Positions 9,158 to 18,577 of a stretch of 64,000 bases of DNA are shown here, in pieces. How positions within the stretch are numbered: the first letter of the stretch is position 1; each line of letters opens with the position of its first letter. The notes beneath the pieces are model-generated. The model was not told where the DNA came from. It saw nothing but the letters and a program-made list of their open reading frames with translations, and searched no databases. A program made the translations under genes and the position numbers. Origin of the DNA: an uncultured Stenotrophomonas sp. (GTDB taxonomy: Bacteria > Pseudomonadota > Gammaproteobacteria > Xanthomonadales > Xanthomonadaceae); assembly GCA_913775725.1 (NCBI GenBank), contig CAJYNG010000020.1:186001-250000 (forward strand), read 5' to 3'.

Positions 9158-9682
9158 TCAGAGCGTCCTTCCCAGCAACATTCCCGGCCAGCCATCCACA
9201 TTGAACGGCGCAATGCGCGCGTAGCCGCAGGATTCATAGAAGCGCACCAGGTCGCCGTTGCTTCCGGCGTAGCAGTCCACACGCAGATGATCAAGACCGG
9301 CAGCGCGTGCCTGCTCGTCGGCAAACGCCATCAGGCGACGGCCGATGCCACGCACGCGCACGTCACGCGAGGCCACCAGAACCCGCACATACAGCTCCGG
9401 CGCGGTGGGCGCCGACACATAGGGCATCGACTCGCCCAGCGCCAGGAACGCGCGCACCTCGCCCTGTTCGTCCTGCGCCACCCATGCACCCGGCAGCGCG
9501 CACGCATCGCTCACTTGGGTGATCCGCCGCGGCATTGTCGACCACGGCTCGCTGCCCCATTGCTGCAGATTACCGATAGACACGAACCACGCGATGACTT
9601 CGTCGAAGAGCGCCAGCACCGCAGGCGCATCGGCCGCGCTGGCGCGGCGGAGGGTCAAGATGTCCTTTCCTGTATCAGTCAT
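9158..9682 (-). CDS. GNAT family N-acetyltransferase
   Basis: 174 residues. The acetyl-CoA-binding motif A is VRVLVASRDVRVRGIGRRLM (R/Q-x-x-G-x-G/R type) near residue 110, followed by the LRVDCYAGSNGDLVRFYESCGY segment that closes most GNAT folds. The acceptor substrate cannot be inferred. The gene stands alone on the minus strand and is divergent from the ArsR/SRPBCC operon. Confidence 0.85.
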   Translation of the reverse strand: MTDTGKDILTLRRASAADAPAVLALFDEVIAWFVSIGNLQQWGSEPWSTMPRRITQVSDACALPGAWVAQDEQGEVRAFLALGESMPYVSAPTAPELYVRVLVASRDVRVRGIGRRLMAFADEQARAAGLDHLRVDCYAGSNGDLVRFYESCGYARIAPFNVDGWPGMLLGRTL

Positions 9683-9772
9683 GTGCGCACTCCGTTCAAC
9701 GCGTCAATCAACTGCCACGAGGATGCCGGCCAGCGGACGGTACTACCAGGGCCGGAAGTCCGTGGGCCAGAT

Positions 9773-9802
9773 TTGACATGCAGGCATTTACCTGCATATA
9801 TT
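9773..9802 (+). promoter_or_regulatory. promoter with embedded operator for the SRPBCC-ArsR operon
   Basis: A consensus -35 TTGACA (9773-9778) and -10 TATATT (9797-9802) are separated by 18 bases. Between and overlapping them is a perfect inverted repeat ATGCAGG-N6-CCTGCAT (9778-9797). An ArsR-type repressor is encoded in the operon this promoter would drive, so autoregulation by occlusion is the simple reading. Confidence 0.7.
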
Positions 9803-9846
9803 CCACTCAAGGGCGGCGCCTGCCGGCCCATCGCGAGGAACCTGCA

Positions 9847-10302
9847 ATGGTGGATATCGCACATCGGGTCGGCATCAAGGCCCCCGCAAACCAGGTGTAT
9901 CAGGCGCTGGCCACCCCCGAAGGCGTGGCCGCCTGGTGGGCCGAAGACACCCATGGCGACCGCAACATTGGCGGTACGGTCAGGGCACGTTTCACCGCCA
10001 ACGGCCAGGAAATCGGCGCCATGGAAATGAAACTTGAGCAGCTCATCCCGGATGCACTCGTGCTCTGGCGGTTTCTCGCCGGCCCCAACGAATGGATCGG
10101 CACCCATGTGCGCTTCAAACTCAAACAGGAAGGCGACTACTGCATCGTCCTGTTCACCCATGAAGGCTGGAAAGAGCGCGTCGAATTCACCTCCCACTGC
10201 AGCACAAAATGGGCAGTGTTCCTGATGAGCCTGAAGGCGTTGCTGGAAACCGGCAAGGGCCAGCCCAACCCACACGACGTCAGGATCGACAACTGGAACT
10301 GA
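9847..10302 (+). CDS. SRPBCC (AHSA1/START-like) domain protein
   Basis: 151 residues. It opens with the helix-grip signature VDIAHRVGIKAPANQVYQAL and ATPEGVAAWW, and continues through the antiparallel sheet to a C-terminal helix (FLMSLKALLETGKG). These cavity proteins bind hydrophobic ligands; the specific ligand is unknown. The start is the ATG at 9847, since the promoter lies at 9773-9802 and upstream in-frame ATGs fall inside it. It is the first gene of a three-gene unit with an ArsR regulator and a second SRPBCC protein. Confidence 0.85.
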   Translation: MVDIAHRVGIKAPANQVYQALATPEGVAAWWAEDTHGDRNIGGTVRARFTANGQEIGAMEMKLEQLIPDALVLWRFLAGPNEWIGTHVRFKLKQEGDYCIVLFTHEGWKERVEFTSHCSTKWAVFLMSLKALLETGKGQPNPHDVRIDNWN

Positions 10303-10312
10303 AGACATCCCC

Positions 10313-10645
10313 ATGGCGGTAGACAACGTGCGCGACGCAGACAAGGTGTTCAAGGCATTGGCAGATCCCACGCGCCGCACGCTGCTGGATCTGCTCTGCG
10401 ACGACAACGGCCAGACGCTGGGCCAGTTGTGCGAGCACCTGGACATGGCCCGGCAATCGGTTACCCAGCACCTGGGCCTGTTGGAAGACGCCAACCTGAT
10501 CAGCACCGTGCGCCGTGGCCGCGAGAAGCTGCACTTCATCAACCCGGTGCCGCTGCATGAAGTCTACGAGCGCTGGGTACGCAAGTTCGAGCAGCAGCGC
10601 CTGAGCCTGCTGCATGACCTGAAACGAGAGCTGGAAGGAGAATGA
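10313..10645 (+). CDS. ArsR-family transcriptional regulator
   Basis: 110-residue winged-helix protein. Typical ArsR features are DKVFKALADPTRRTLLDLL, the recognition region LGQLCEHLDMARQSVTQHLG and the wing strand LISTVRRGREKLHFIN. No metal-binding CxC or ELCVCD motif is present, so it belongs to the metal-independent group that often sits beside SRPBCC genes. The stop overlaps the next start (ATGA at 10642-10645), implying translational coupling. The probable operator is the palindrome at 9778-9797. Confidence 0.93.
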   Translation: MAVDNVRDADKVFKALADPTRRTLLDLLCDDNGQTLGQLCEHLDMARQSVTQHLGLLEDANLISTVRRGREKLHFINPVPLHEVYERWVRKFEQQRLSLLHDLKRELEGE

Positions 10646-11106
10646 CGATGTCCGCAGCGTCCACCCGCTTCATCCACGTGATCTATATCGCCTCCACCCC
10701 ACAGAAGGTGTTCGAGGCCATCACCCGGCCCGAAATCGCCAGCCGCTACTGGGGCCACGAGAACGTCTCGGACTGGAAGCCCGGCTCGCGCTGGCAGCAT
10801 GTGCGTGCCAACGAAACGCGCTCGGTCGAGCTGGTCGGCGAAGTGGTGGAAAGCTCCCCACCCTCACGACTGGTCATCACCTGGGCCGCCGCCTCGCAGG
10901 CCGACAACCCCGATGCCTACAGCCGGGTCACCTTCGACATCGTGCCCTACCAGGACATGGTGCGGCTGACCGTCACCCACGACGAACTGGAACCCGGCAG
11001 CGGCATGGATACCGGCATCCGCCAGGGCTGGCCGATCGTGCTGTCCAGCCTGAAGTCGCTGTTGGAGACCGGCAAAGGGCTGGATGTGTTTGCCAAGCCG
11101 AACTGA
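10642..11106 (+). CDS. SRPBCC (AHSA1-type) domain protein
   Basis: 154 residues with the AHSA1 pattern: IYIASTPQKVFEAIT, then SRYWGHENVSDWKPGSRWQ and a C-terminal helix GWPIVLSSLKSLLETG. It ends with the same SLKxLLETGKG motif as the protein two genes upstream, so the two are diverged paralogues, probably made by duplication around the ArsR gene. The start may be ATG 10642 (coupled) or ATG 10648. The ligand is unknown. Confidence 0.87.
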   Translation: MTMSAASTRFIHVIYIASTPQKVFEAITRPEIASRYWGHENVSDWKPGSRWQHVRANETRSVELVGEVVESSPPSRLVITWAAASQADNPDAYSRVTFDIVPYQDMVRLTVTHDELEPGSGMDTGIRQGWPIVLSSLKSLLETGKGLDVFAKPN

Positions 11107-11160
11107 GTCGTGCCGCAATCGGCGGCGGAGCGCCATCCGCCGCCAGCGCACCCCATCCGG

Positions 11161-12447
11161 TCAATCGCTCAATCTGCGCGAACGCCCATAGCTGCCCTGC
11201 ACATCCTGCTTGATCCAATCAGCCAGCAGGCGCAGATAGCCGTCGGTGATCCGCGTCGACACGCGGTTGCCCTCGGCATCGGTGCGGAACTCGACCATGC
11301 CGTGATCGGTATCCGGGAACAGGTAGGTCTCGATTGGCTGCCCTGACCCGCGCAGGCGCCCCAGGATGGTGCGGGTGGCCGCAATCGGTGCGGCCCGGTC
11401 CTGCTCGGCCAGCACCCACAGCAACGGCACCTTCAGGCGCCGCAGCGCGGCCTCGGCGTCGTAGTCCCAGATCAACTCCAGGTTGTCGAAGCGCGCGCGA
11501 CCGATCCGGCGCAGGTCAGCGTCACTCATGCGCAGCATGTCGCCGCTGTACTCGCCGTTGATCGTCTTCGCCCACGGTGCGGCACCGATCTGCGTACGTA
11601 CCCTGGCCAGCGCCTCGAACCCTTCATTGAAATGCGTGCGCATCAACTGCGCGGTTGCGTCTGAAAGCTGCCCGACCTGCGCCAACGCCGCCGCATCCAG
11701 CTGCATGCGCTGTGCCTCATCGAACAACTGCTCGCGGTCCTCCTCGATGGGCGACACCACCAGCCCGAAACCGATCGCCACGAAATCCGCCTGCGAGCGC
11801 GTCGCCGCCAGCGGTGCGATCCACCCGCCCTGGCTGCCACCGAAGTAGCCGGCCCGACCGAAACGCCCCGCTGCCAGTGCGCGTGCCTTCGCCAAGGCCG
11901 CCGCGGCATCGTCAGCCAGCAGCTCGAAGTTCTGCGTGTACTCGCCTTCCGAATCGCCAGTGCCACGCTTCTGGTAGGCGAACACCGAAATGCCCTGCGC
12001 CACCAGCATCCGCTGGTAGATGGCCGCCACGGCCATCGTGCGTTCCGAGCCGTGCACCAGCACCACCAGCGGCCGCATCGGGTCGGGCGGGCCAGCCGGC
12101 TCGATCAACTGCCCAACCAGCGTGGTTCCCGCACTGATGAACGTTGCATCGGTATCGCGGGTCGGCAGTCGCTGCCAGCGCTGCGTGGCTCCCGCAGGCG
12201 ACCTGAAGCTGACCACGTCGCCGCTGCAGCTCACCGGTGCGCTGGCATCGCCGGTGGCACCGCGTCGCCCGTCCAGCATCAGATAGCGCTGGCCTGTGGC
12301 CGGTGTCGCAGCGGGCGCGCCCAGCACCACGATGTTGCCCTGCCCGTCACCGTAGGCGCTGGCCGTGCACAGCTCGGCGGCTGCGGCCGGCAGACCCGAA
12401 CACACCAGCACCGCCATCAACAGCGAACGATTCTTCCACCCTGCCAT
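11161..12447 (-). CDS. secreted alpha/beta hydrolase
   Basis: 428 residues beginning with a signal peptide (MAGWKNRSLLMAVLVCSGLP, cut after AAAA). The catalytic serine lies in GGSQGG within an alpha/beta-hydrolase fold; the acid is probably in LAEQDRAAP and the His in PDTDHGM. LVVLVHGSERT supplies the oxyanion region. This matches the large group of periplasmic esterase or acyl-peptidase-like hydrolases with a small N-terminal beta domain. The start chosen is the ATG directly before the signal peptide. Substrate unknown. Confidence 0.8.
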   Translation of the reverse strand: MAGWKNRSLLMAVLVCSGLPAAAAELCTASAYGDGQGNIVVLGAPAATPATGQRYLMLDGRRGATGDASAPVSCSGDVVSFRSPAGATQRWQRLPTRDTDATFISAGTTLVGQLIEPAGPPDPMRPLVVLVHGSERTMAVAAIYQRMLVAQGISVFAYQKRGTGDSEGEYTQNFELLADDAAAALAKARALAAGRFGRAGYFGGSQGGWIAPLAATRSQADFVAIGFGLVVSPIEEDREQLFDEAQRMQLDAAALAQVGQLSDATAQLMRTHFNEGFEALARVRTQIGAAPWAKTINGEYSGDMLRMSDADLRRIGRARFDNLELIWDYDAEAALRRLKVPLLWVLAEQDRAAPIAATRTILGRLRGSGQPIETYLFPDTDHGMVEFRTDAEGNRVSTRITDGYLRLLADWIKQDVQGSYGRSRRLSD

Positions 12448-12593
12448 GCCCTTCCCCGTTGCAGTGAACCCGCGTTGCGCAGGTGCCGGGCGCAGCCTAG
12501 CGCGTCCACTCGCCAGATTCATGCTGCAACCGCTCGCCGTCGCTCCCCTTCCACGACCATACTGGGCGGACGATACGGACTTCAGAGCGCACC

Positions 12594-12971
12594 ATGCACA
12601 CACATCTCGAACAGATCGGCAGCACCCGCATCCTGCGCAGCGCCGATACAGGCCCCCTGCTGGATGGCAACGCCCTGCGCGACCTGGTCGGCGATGCGCT
12701 CGGGCACCAGGCCGAGTGGATCGCTGTGCCGGTGCAGCGCCTTTCGGCAGACTTCTTCGAGCTGCGCTCCGGCATGGCCGGGCAGTGGCTGCAGATGCTG
12801 GTGAACTACCGCCTGCGCTTCGCCGTACTGGGCGACGTCAGTGCCTACCGCGCGCAGAGCGAATCGCTGGACGCGTGGATCACCGAATGCAACCGCGGGC
12901 ACAACGGCTGCTTCGTGGCCGACTGGGATGCCCTGCTGGCACGCCTTTCTGCCCCGGCCAGCGTGGGCTGA
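12594..12971 (+). CDS. DUF4180 family protein
   Basis: 125 residues. The segments ILRSADTGPLLDGNALRDLVGDAL and FFELRSGMAGQWLQMLVNYRLRFAVLGD, followed by SLDAWITECNRGHNGCFVAD, match DUF4180, a STAS-like small cytosolic family without known biochemistry. It stands 98 bp upstream of a membrane protein gene on the same strand. The preceding 146 bp contain no repeat or obvious terminator. Confidence 0.75.
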   Translation: MHTHLEQIGSTRILRSADTGPLLDGNALRDLVGDALGHQAEWIAVPVQRLSADFFELRSGMAGQWLQMLVNYRLRFAVLGDVSAYRAQSESLDAWITECNRGHNGCFVADWDALLARLSAPASVG

Positions 12972-13068
12972 ACGCCAGCCCCACGCTCACCCTCACCGAA
13001 CCCGGTTCCGACCGCACTCCGACGCCGCCCGCCAGAGCATCACCCGCAGGCTCCCCAGGCGACGTTCG

Positions 13069-13833
13069 ATGAGTGCTTCAGACGCGGATTCCCTGCACAG
13101 CAAGGTGGCGGCGGTCACCCTTGGCTTCTGGGTGATGAAGATTGCCGCCACCACCCTCGGCGAGACTGCGGGCGATCTGCTGTCGATGACGCTCAACCTG
13201 GGCTACGTGGCCAGCTCGGCCATCCTGCTGACGATCTTTGCCGGCCTGCTGGGCATGCAGTTGTCGGCACGACGCTTCCACCCGGTGCTGTTCTGGTCGG
13301 TGGTGCTGGCCACCAGCACCGCCGGCACGACGATGTCGGACCTGATCGACCGCACGCTGGGGCTGGGCTACGCCGCCGGCGCCAGCCTGCTGGCCGGCTG
13401 CCTGGCGCTGGTGCTGCTGGCCTGGCGGGTATCGGAAAAGTCGATCTCAGTCAGCAACATCGCATCGCGCCGCGCCGAAGGCTTCTACTGGACCGCCGTG
13501 CTGTTCTCCAACACGCTCGGCACCGCGCTGGGCGACTTCCTTGCCGACGATTCCGGGCTCGGCTTCACCGGCGGCGCGCTGCTGATCGGCAGCCTCATCG
13601 CGCTCACCGCGCTGGCCAGCCGCATCAACGGCATCAACCGGGTCATCCTGTTCTGGATCGCCTTCGTGCTCACCCGCCCGTTCGGCGCCACCTTCGGCGA
13701 CCTGCTCACCAAGCCACTGGAAAAGGGCGGCCTGGGCTTCGGCACGATCGGTTCGTCGCTGGTGTTGTTCACCATTCTCGCCACGCTGGTGGCACTGCCG
13801 ATGCTGCAGCGTAAGGCACAGCCTGCCGGCTAG
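13069..13833 (+). CDS. COG4705-type integral membrane protein
   Basis: 254 residues, almost all hydrophobic, with roughly eight membrane segments. The motif T-x-G-x-(4,5)-D-(L/F)-L followed by LGY or LGF occurs four times (LGETAGDLL; STAGTTMSDLI; NTLGTALGDFL; RPFGATFGDLL), so the protein is a fourfold repeat of a two-helix unit. This is the pattern of COG4705, an uncharacterised membrane-anchored family. Its stop shares the palindrome CTAG with the stop of the convergent SDR gene. The function is unknown; buried acidic residues in each repeat suggest a transport role. Confidence 0.78.
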   Translation: MSASDADSLHSKVAAVTLGFWVMKIAATTLGETAGDLLSMTLNLGYVASSAILLTIFAGLLGMQLSARRFHPVLFWSVVLATSTAGTTMSDLIDRTLGLGYAAGASLLAGCLALVLLAWRVSEKSISVSNIASRRAEGFYWTAVLFSNTLGTALGDFLADDSGLGFTGGALLIGSLIALTALASRINGINRVILFWIAFVLTRPFGATFGDLLTKPLEKGGLGFGTIGSSLVLFTILATLVALPMLQRKAQPAG

Positions 13834-14612
13834 CGGGCGGTCCAGCCCCCATCCACCGGCAGCGCCGTACCGGTAATCTGCGCCGCAGCGTCCGAGGCCA
13901 GGAACACCACCATCTCGCCCAGCTGCTCGGGCGTCACGAACTGCAACGACGGCTGCTTCTCAGCCAGCAGCGCGCGCGCAGCGGTCTCCTGATCCGTGCC
14001 TTCGCGCTCGGCCAACGCGGTGATCTGCTGCTCGACCAGTGCCGTTCGCACCCAGCCCGGACAGATGGCATTGGCGGTGATGCCGCTGCCCGCATTCTCC
14101 AGCGCGGTCACCTTGGTGAACCCGATCACGCCATGCTTGGCCGCTACATAGGCCGACTTGTTCACCGAGCCGACCAGCCCATGCACCGACGCGATGTTGA
14201 TGATGCGGCCGGCGCCCTGCTGCTTCATGTGCGGCAAGGCCGCCGCCGTTGCATGGAACACCGCCGACAGATTCAGCGCCAGGATCGCATCCCACTTCTC
14301 GACCGGAAATTCCTCGATCGACGCGGTGTGCTGGATGCCCGCGTTGTTCACCAGGATGTCGATGCGGCCCATCTTCGCCACGGCGTGGTCGATCAGTCCG
14401 CGCACCGCCTCACCACGGGACAGGTCGGCGCCATCGTGCGACACCCGTACGCCGAACTCGGCTTCCAGCTGGGAACGGATGCGTTCAACGTCCGCCGCAT
14501 CGCCGAAGCCGTTCAGTACGATATCGGCGCCTTGCCGCGCCAGCGCGGTGGCAATGCCAAGACCGATACCGCTGGTGGAGCCGGTGACCACCGCAACCTT
14601 TCCATTGAACAT
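13830..14612 (-). CDS. bdhA: 3-hydroxybutyrate dehydrogenase (SDR)
   Basis: 260 residues. NAD-binding VTGSTSGIGLGIA at residue 9, NNAGIQ near 90, catalytic Ser in INIASVHG and YVAAK as the catalytic Tyr/Lys. The lengths and the segments IQHTASIEEFPVEKWDAILALNL and GWVRTALVEQQI agree with D-3-hydroxybutyrate dehydrogenases, which interconvert 3-hydroxybutyrate and acetoacetate with NAD. It is convergent with the membrane protein and overlaps it by four bases. Confidence 0.9.
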   Translation of the reverse strand: MFNGKVAVVTGSTSGIGLGIATALARQGADIVLNGFGDAADVERIRSQLEAEFGVRVSHDGADLSRGEAVRGLIDHAVAKMGRIDILVNNAGIQHTASIEEFPVEKWDAILALNLSAVFHATAAALPHMKQQGAGRIINIASVHGLVGSVNKSAYVAAKHGVIGFTKVTALENAGSGITANAICPGWVRTALVEQQITALAEREGTDQETAARALLAEKQPSLQFVTPEQLGEMVVFLASDAAAQITGTALPVDGGWTAR

Positions 14613-14726
14613 GGGCGAGCTTCCATCGGGCGTAGGTGGTCAGTGTAGCCCCCGGGTCCGTGCCACGCGTGGATGCTTACGCTCGGCAAAAATCCACATT
14701 CCCCCTATATTCACCCCAATCCACCC

Positions 14727-16114
14727 ATGGATGGCCCGATGAACCCCTGCAAGGCCCTGCTGCCCGCCGTAGTTGCCGCACTGCTCGCCCCTACCATCTG
14801 CCAGGCTGCGGCGCCCGCTCAGGCAACCACGCCACTCACCACCGGCAGCGTGCGGCTGGATATTGCCAGTGGCCGCGTTGAGGGCGACGTCTGCGTGTCC
14901 AGCCGGCCTGCCGAGTCGCTCAACACCTCGTGCTCAACGCCGGCCTGAACGTCGCGCGGGTCACCGATGGCGATGGCGCGCCGCTGGACTTCCAAGGCTG
15001 GTACGCCCCCGGTGTGGATGGCGAGGCACGCGTGTACACCGTGGCCAAGCCATCCGCCACGCTCTGCGTGCAGTACGTGGGCGCCTTCCCGGTCTATGCC
15101 CGGCACGATGCCCCAACCGACTTCAAGGGCCTGATGGCCTTCAACGGCGACAGCGCCCGCTTCACCGAACAGTCCGCATGGTTGCCGCAGGCATTCGACC
15201 CCAAGGCCCGCGTGCGCAGCAGCGAGAGCCGCTACGACCTGCAGGTGGATTGCAGCGGCTGCCGCTTCCTGTATCTCAACGGCAGCCCGGCCATCGAAGG
15301 CGCGCAGGGCCGATTCCACAGCGACACCGCGCGGCCGATCCTGCTGTTCGGCGGCAGCGGCCCGATCACCCGAACCGCGCAGGTCACGATCCTCAACGAG
15401 ACCCTGCCCACGGCCAAGGTCGACGCGCTGTCCCACACCGTGCAGCAGGTGGCCAACGTGCATGCACGCTACATGGGCGTGCCGCTGGCTGACCGCCCCA
15501 CCTTCCTGCGCATGGTCACCCTCAACCAGATCGAGCGCGACCGCCAGGGCAGCGAATGGGGCTTTGCCACCTGGCCCACCATCGCCATGAGCGGCAGCAT
15601 CGGCAACGTGGCCGATTCACTCCTGGCCGGTGGCGAGAAGGCCGACCGCCGCGTGCAGTACATCGCGCACGAAATGGGCCACTACTACTTCGGCACGCTC
15701 AACCGTCCGCAGGGGCCGTACTTCTGGGTGCTGCTGGAATCCAGCGCCGAGTTCCTGTCGATCAAGGCGCTGCGTGAGATCAGTGGGGATGCCGCGGCTG
15801 ATCGCTACATTGCGCGACTGCAATCGGCCATCGATAAGACGGACAAGCCGCTACCCGCCTTCGATGCCATCGACGGCAACTCGGATTTGGGCGAACTGTA
15901 CCGCTATGGCTACGGCCCCTTGCTGTTGCTCTCGTTGGAGAAACAGGTGGGTGAGGCGAAGATGCAGGCCTTCATGCGCGGGTTGCTGGCCGCGCCTTCG
16001 CCGAAGAACTGGGCGGAGTTGCAGGGCATTGCGCTGAAGGCCGGCATCGATGCCAAGGCCTGGGAGCATTGGCGGGCAAGCTGTGTGGCTGGCGGCAGGC
16101 AGAGATGCCAGTAG
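14727..16114 (+). pseudogene. exported zinc metallopeptidase-like protein, frameshifted
   Basis: Two adjacent frames together make one protein. The first (from ATG 14727 or 14739) gives a signal peptide (MNPCKALLPAVVAALLAPTICQAA) and about 50 mature residues; the second continues with NAGLNVARV to the end. The frame break lies near 14918-14930, where one missing base (for example in ACCTCGTG) would explain it. The C-terminal part has the gluzincin motif HEMGHYYFG and a downstream ESSAEF glutamate, as in M1/M61-type peptidases. The TAG stop is the TAG of a REP element's GTAG. It may be a true pseudogene or a sequencing indel. Confidence 0.75.
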
Positions 16115-16133
16115 ATCCACGCCATGCGTGGAT
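16111..16133 (+). repeat. GTAGATCC-type REP element
   Basis: GTAG head then ATCCACGC/GCGTGGAT arms. It overlaps the stop codon of the metallopeptidase-like gene: TAG at 16112-16114 is part of the GTAG head. The same family recurs at 16763 and in a tandem block at 41838-41953. Confidence 0.85.
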
Positions 16134-16241
16134 TCACTGCCTCAACGTCCGCATATCTGAATCATCCAACACTGTGTCCAAGGCAACCCGCCCTCCTAGC
16201 CCCTCTATTTGCCAATCAGCGCCGCTGATATCGCCGCACAA

Positions 16242-16721
16242 TCAGAAGAACAGACCCGCTCGCTCAACGATCGCCAGCGGATTGGCCTTCCGCACCGCCT
16301 CCAGGAACAGCAGGAAGTCGCGGTTGAACAGCGTCAGGTTGTTGGTAAACGTCACGCACTTTCTGCCCGATGCCTTGCTGAAGCACACCTGCCAGACATA
16401 CCGCCCGTAGATCTTGTCGGACGTTCGTGTGACTGAGGTGATCTGTGAAAGCGGAACCGCCGTGGGTACCGGCCCACGCCGCAGGTAGAAGGATTCTGTA
16501 TCAAAGAAATAGTGCTCGCGCTCCTCTTTGCTATCCACCATCACCAAGGTCATGGACGTGCCGGAAATCCGGCGAGGGGAACTCAATCGCAGCCCTGATC
16601 CCAACGCAGAACGCGCGCTAGCTGACATTCGCCGAAGGATGAACCAAAAGATCCCCAACGGAAGTGCCGCAAGGACAATGAAACCTACGGTCTTCAAAAC
16701 AGTTTCCAGCGTGCTGGGCAC
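16242..16721 (-). CDS. uncharacterised single-pass membrane protein
   Basis: 159 residues. One membrane segment at about 11-29 (VGFIVLAALPLGIFWFILRR) precedes a cytoplasmic region with short beta strands (YFFDTESFYLRRGP, LSQITSVTR, WQVCFSKASGRKCVTF). This layout resembles small PH-like membrane proteins, but I cannot place it in a named family. Codon use is AT-richer than in neighbouring genes. It stands alone between two REP elements. Confidence 0.55.
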   Translation of the reverse strand: MPSTLETVLKTVGFIVLAALPLGIFWFILRRMSASARSALGSGLRLSSPRRISGTSMTLVMVDSKEEREHYFFDTESFYLRRGPVPTAVPLSQITSVTRTSDKIYGRYVWQVCFSKASGRKCVTFTNNLTLFNRDFLLFLEAVRKANPLAIVERAGLFF

Positions 16722-16762
16722 ACAGATCTCCAGGATGAACGTTCAGGCACTTGCAAGGCCCG

Positions 16763-16788
16763 ACTAGATCCACGCCACGCGTGGATGC
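16763..16788 (+). repeat. degenerate GTAGATCC-type REP element
   Basis: CTAGATCC replaces the GTAG head; arms CCACGC/GCGTGG are intact. It lies between two minus-strand genes of unknown function. Confidence 0.75.
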
Positions 16789-16806
16789 TTGGGCGTCACC
16801 GCCCCA

Positions 16807-17544
16807 TCACTTCCAATGATCCGGCCCCAGGAACGGCAGGCTCAACACAAACACCGGAACCGCCACCGGCACCAACGCCGCCCCCAGCACCTTGCCTGCC
16901 GCACTTCCAACACCCGGCTTCTCGGTATCGTCCGGCCGGATCCTCTCAGCCCGCGCGGTAATCGACTGCGGCAGCTTCGCCTTCGCGGCCAGCGCAGCAG
17001 CGTCCGGCAACGTCACCCGCTCGCCATCACTCTCGAACAGCGCGCTGTAGTAGCTGCCGCCTTGCCTGGAAAGATTGCAGTCCGGGTTGGCCGCCAACTC
17101 GTAGCGGGTCCGGGCTTCAAGGATGTACGGCTGGCGCGTCAAGGCAGCGATGGCCTTGGCCACCCGAGGGCTGATCTCCAACCGCTCCAGCTTGAACTGC
17201 GCGGCCTGTTCCGGCGTCACCTGCTCGGGCCGCAACAGCAGCGCGTAGCTGCCATGCACCTTGCTCCGGTCGGCCGGAACGCGCCAGTCCTCACGGAAGT
17301 ACAGCTGCGCGCAGACCACGGCCTCGCGCAGCGGGCTGTCCATCAGGGCGCGGTAATCACGGAACGGCGCAGCGTCGAAGCGCATCGGCTCGTCATAGAC
17401 GGGCAGCAGGTAAAGTTTGCCGTCGTCGGCCACGAACGCGCCGGTAATCTCGCGATTGGAATGGTGGTAGTCCGGCCCACTGGCGCAGCCAGACAGCAGG
17501 CCAAGGCACAGGGAGGAGAGAATGAAGAAGATGGACGTTCGCAT
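16807..17544 (-). CDS. predicted lipoprotein of unknown function
   Basis: 245 residues with a lipobox LLSGC (Cys at residue 20) after a short signal peptide. The mature part has no motif I can name. The end carries a hydrophobic stretch, LGAALVPVAVPVFVLSLPFLG, which could form a second membrane contact. The start is the ATG before RTSIFFILSS. Two short minus-strand genes of unknown role flank a 97-bp gap with no visible signal before the DJ-1-like gene. Confidence 0.65.
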   Translation of the reverse strand: MRTSIFFILSSLCLGLLSGCASGPDYHHSNREITGAFVADDGKLYLLPVYDEPMRFDAAPFRDYRALMDSPLREAVVCAQLYFREDWRVPADRSKVHGSYALLLRPEQVTPEQAAQFKLERLEISPRVAKAIAALTRQPYILEARTRYELAANPDCNLSRQGGSYYSALFESDGERVTLPDAAALAAKAKLPQSITARAERIRPDDTEKPGVGSAAGKVLGAALVPVAVPVFVLSLPFLGPDHWK

Positions 17545-17641
17545 GTCGTAGTGAAGGGCTTCCCTGGAAAACCGGCCCCGCCATAAGGTCGAGGCCAGTC
17601 CGCCATGGTGCCACGGCGCCGCATGCGATGCAGAACCGGCC

Positions 17642-18512
<871 letters not shown>

Positions 18513-18518
18513 TTATTC

Positions 18519-18535
18519 ATCGCCCCAGCGGCGAT
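18519..18535. promoter_or_regulatory. candidate LysR operator
   Basis: Inverted repeat ATCGCC-N5-GGCGAT, flanked by T-rich and A-rich ends, lies between the divergent DJ-1-like and LysR genes. Size and position fit a LysR-type T-N11-A site. This is pattern-based only. Confidence 0.45.
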
Positions 18536-18577
18536 AAATTGGCCCCATCGCAAAACATCTGTTCCCCGGAGAGCCAA

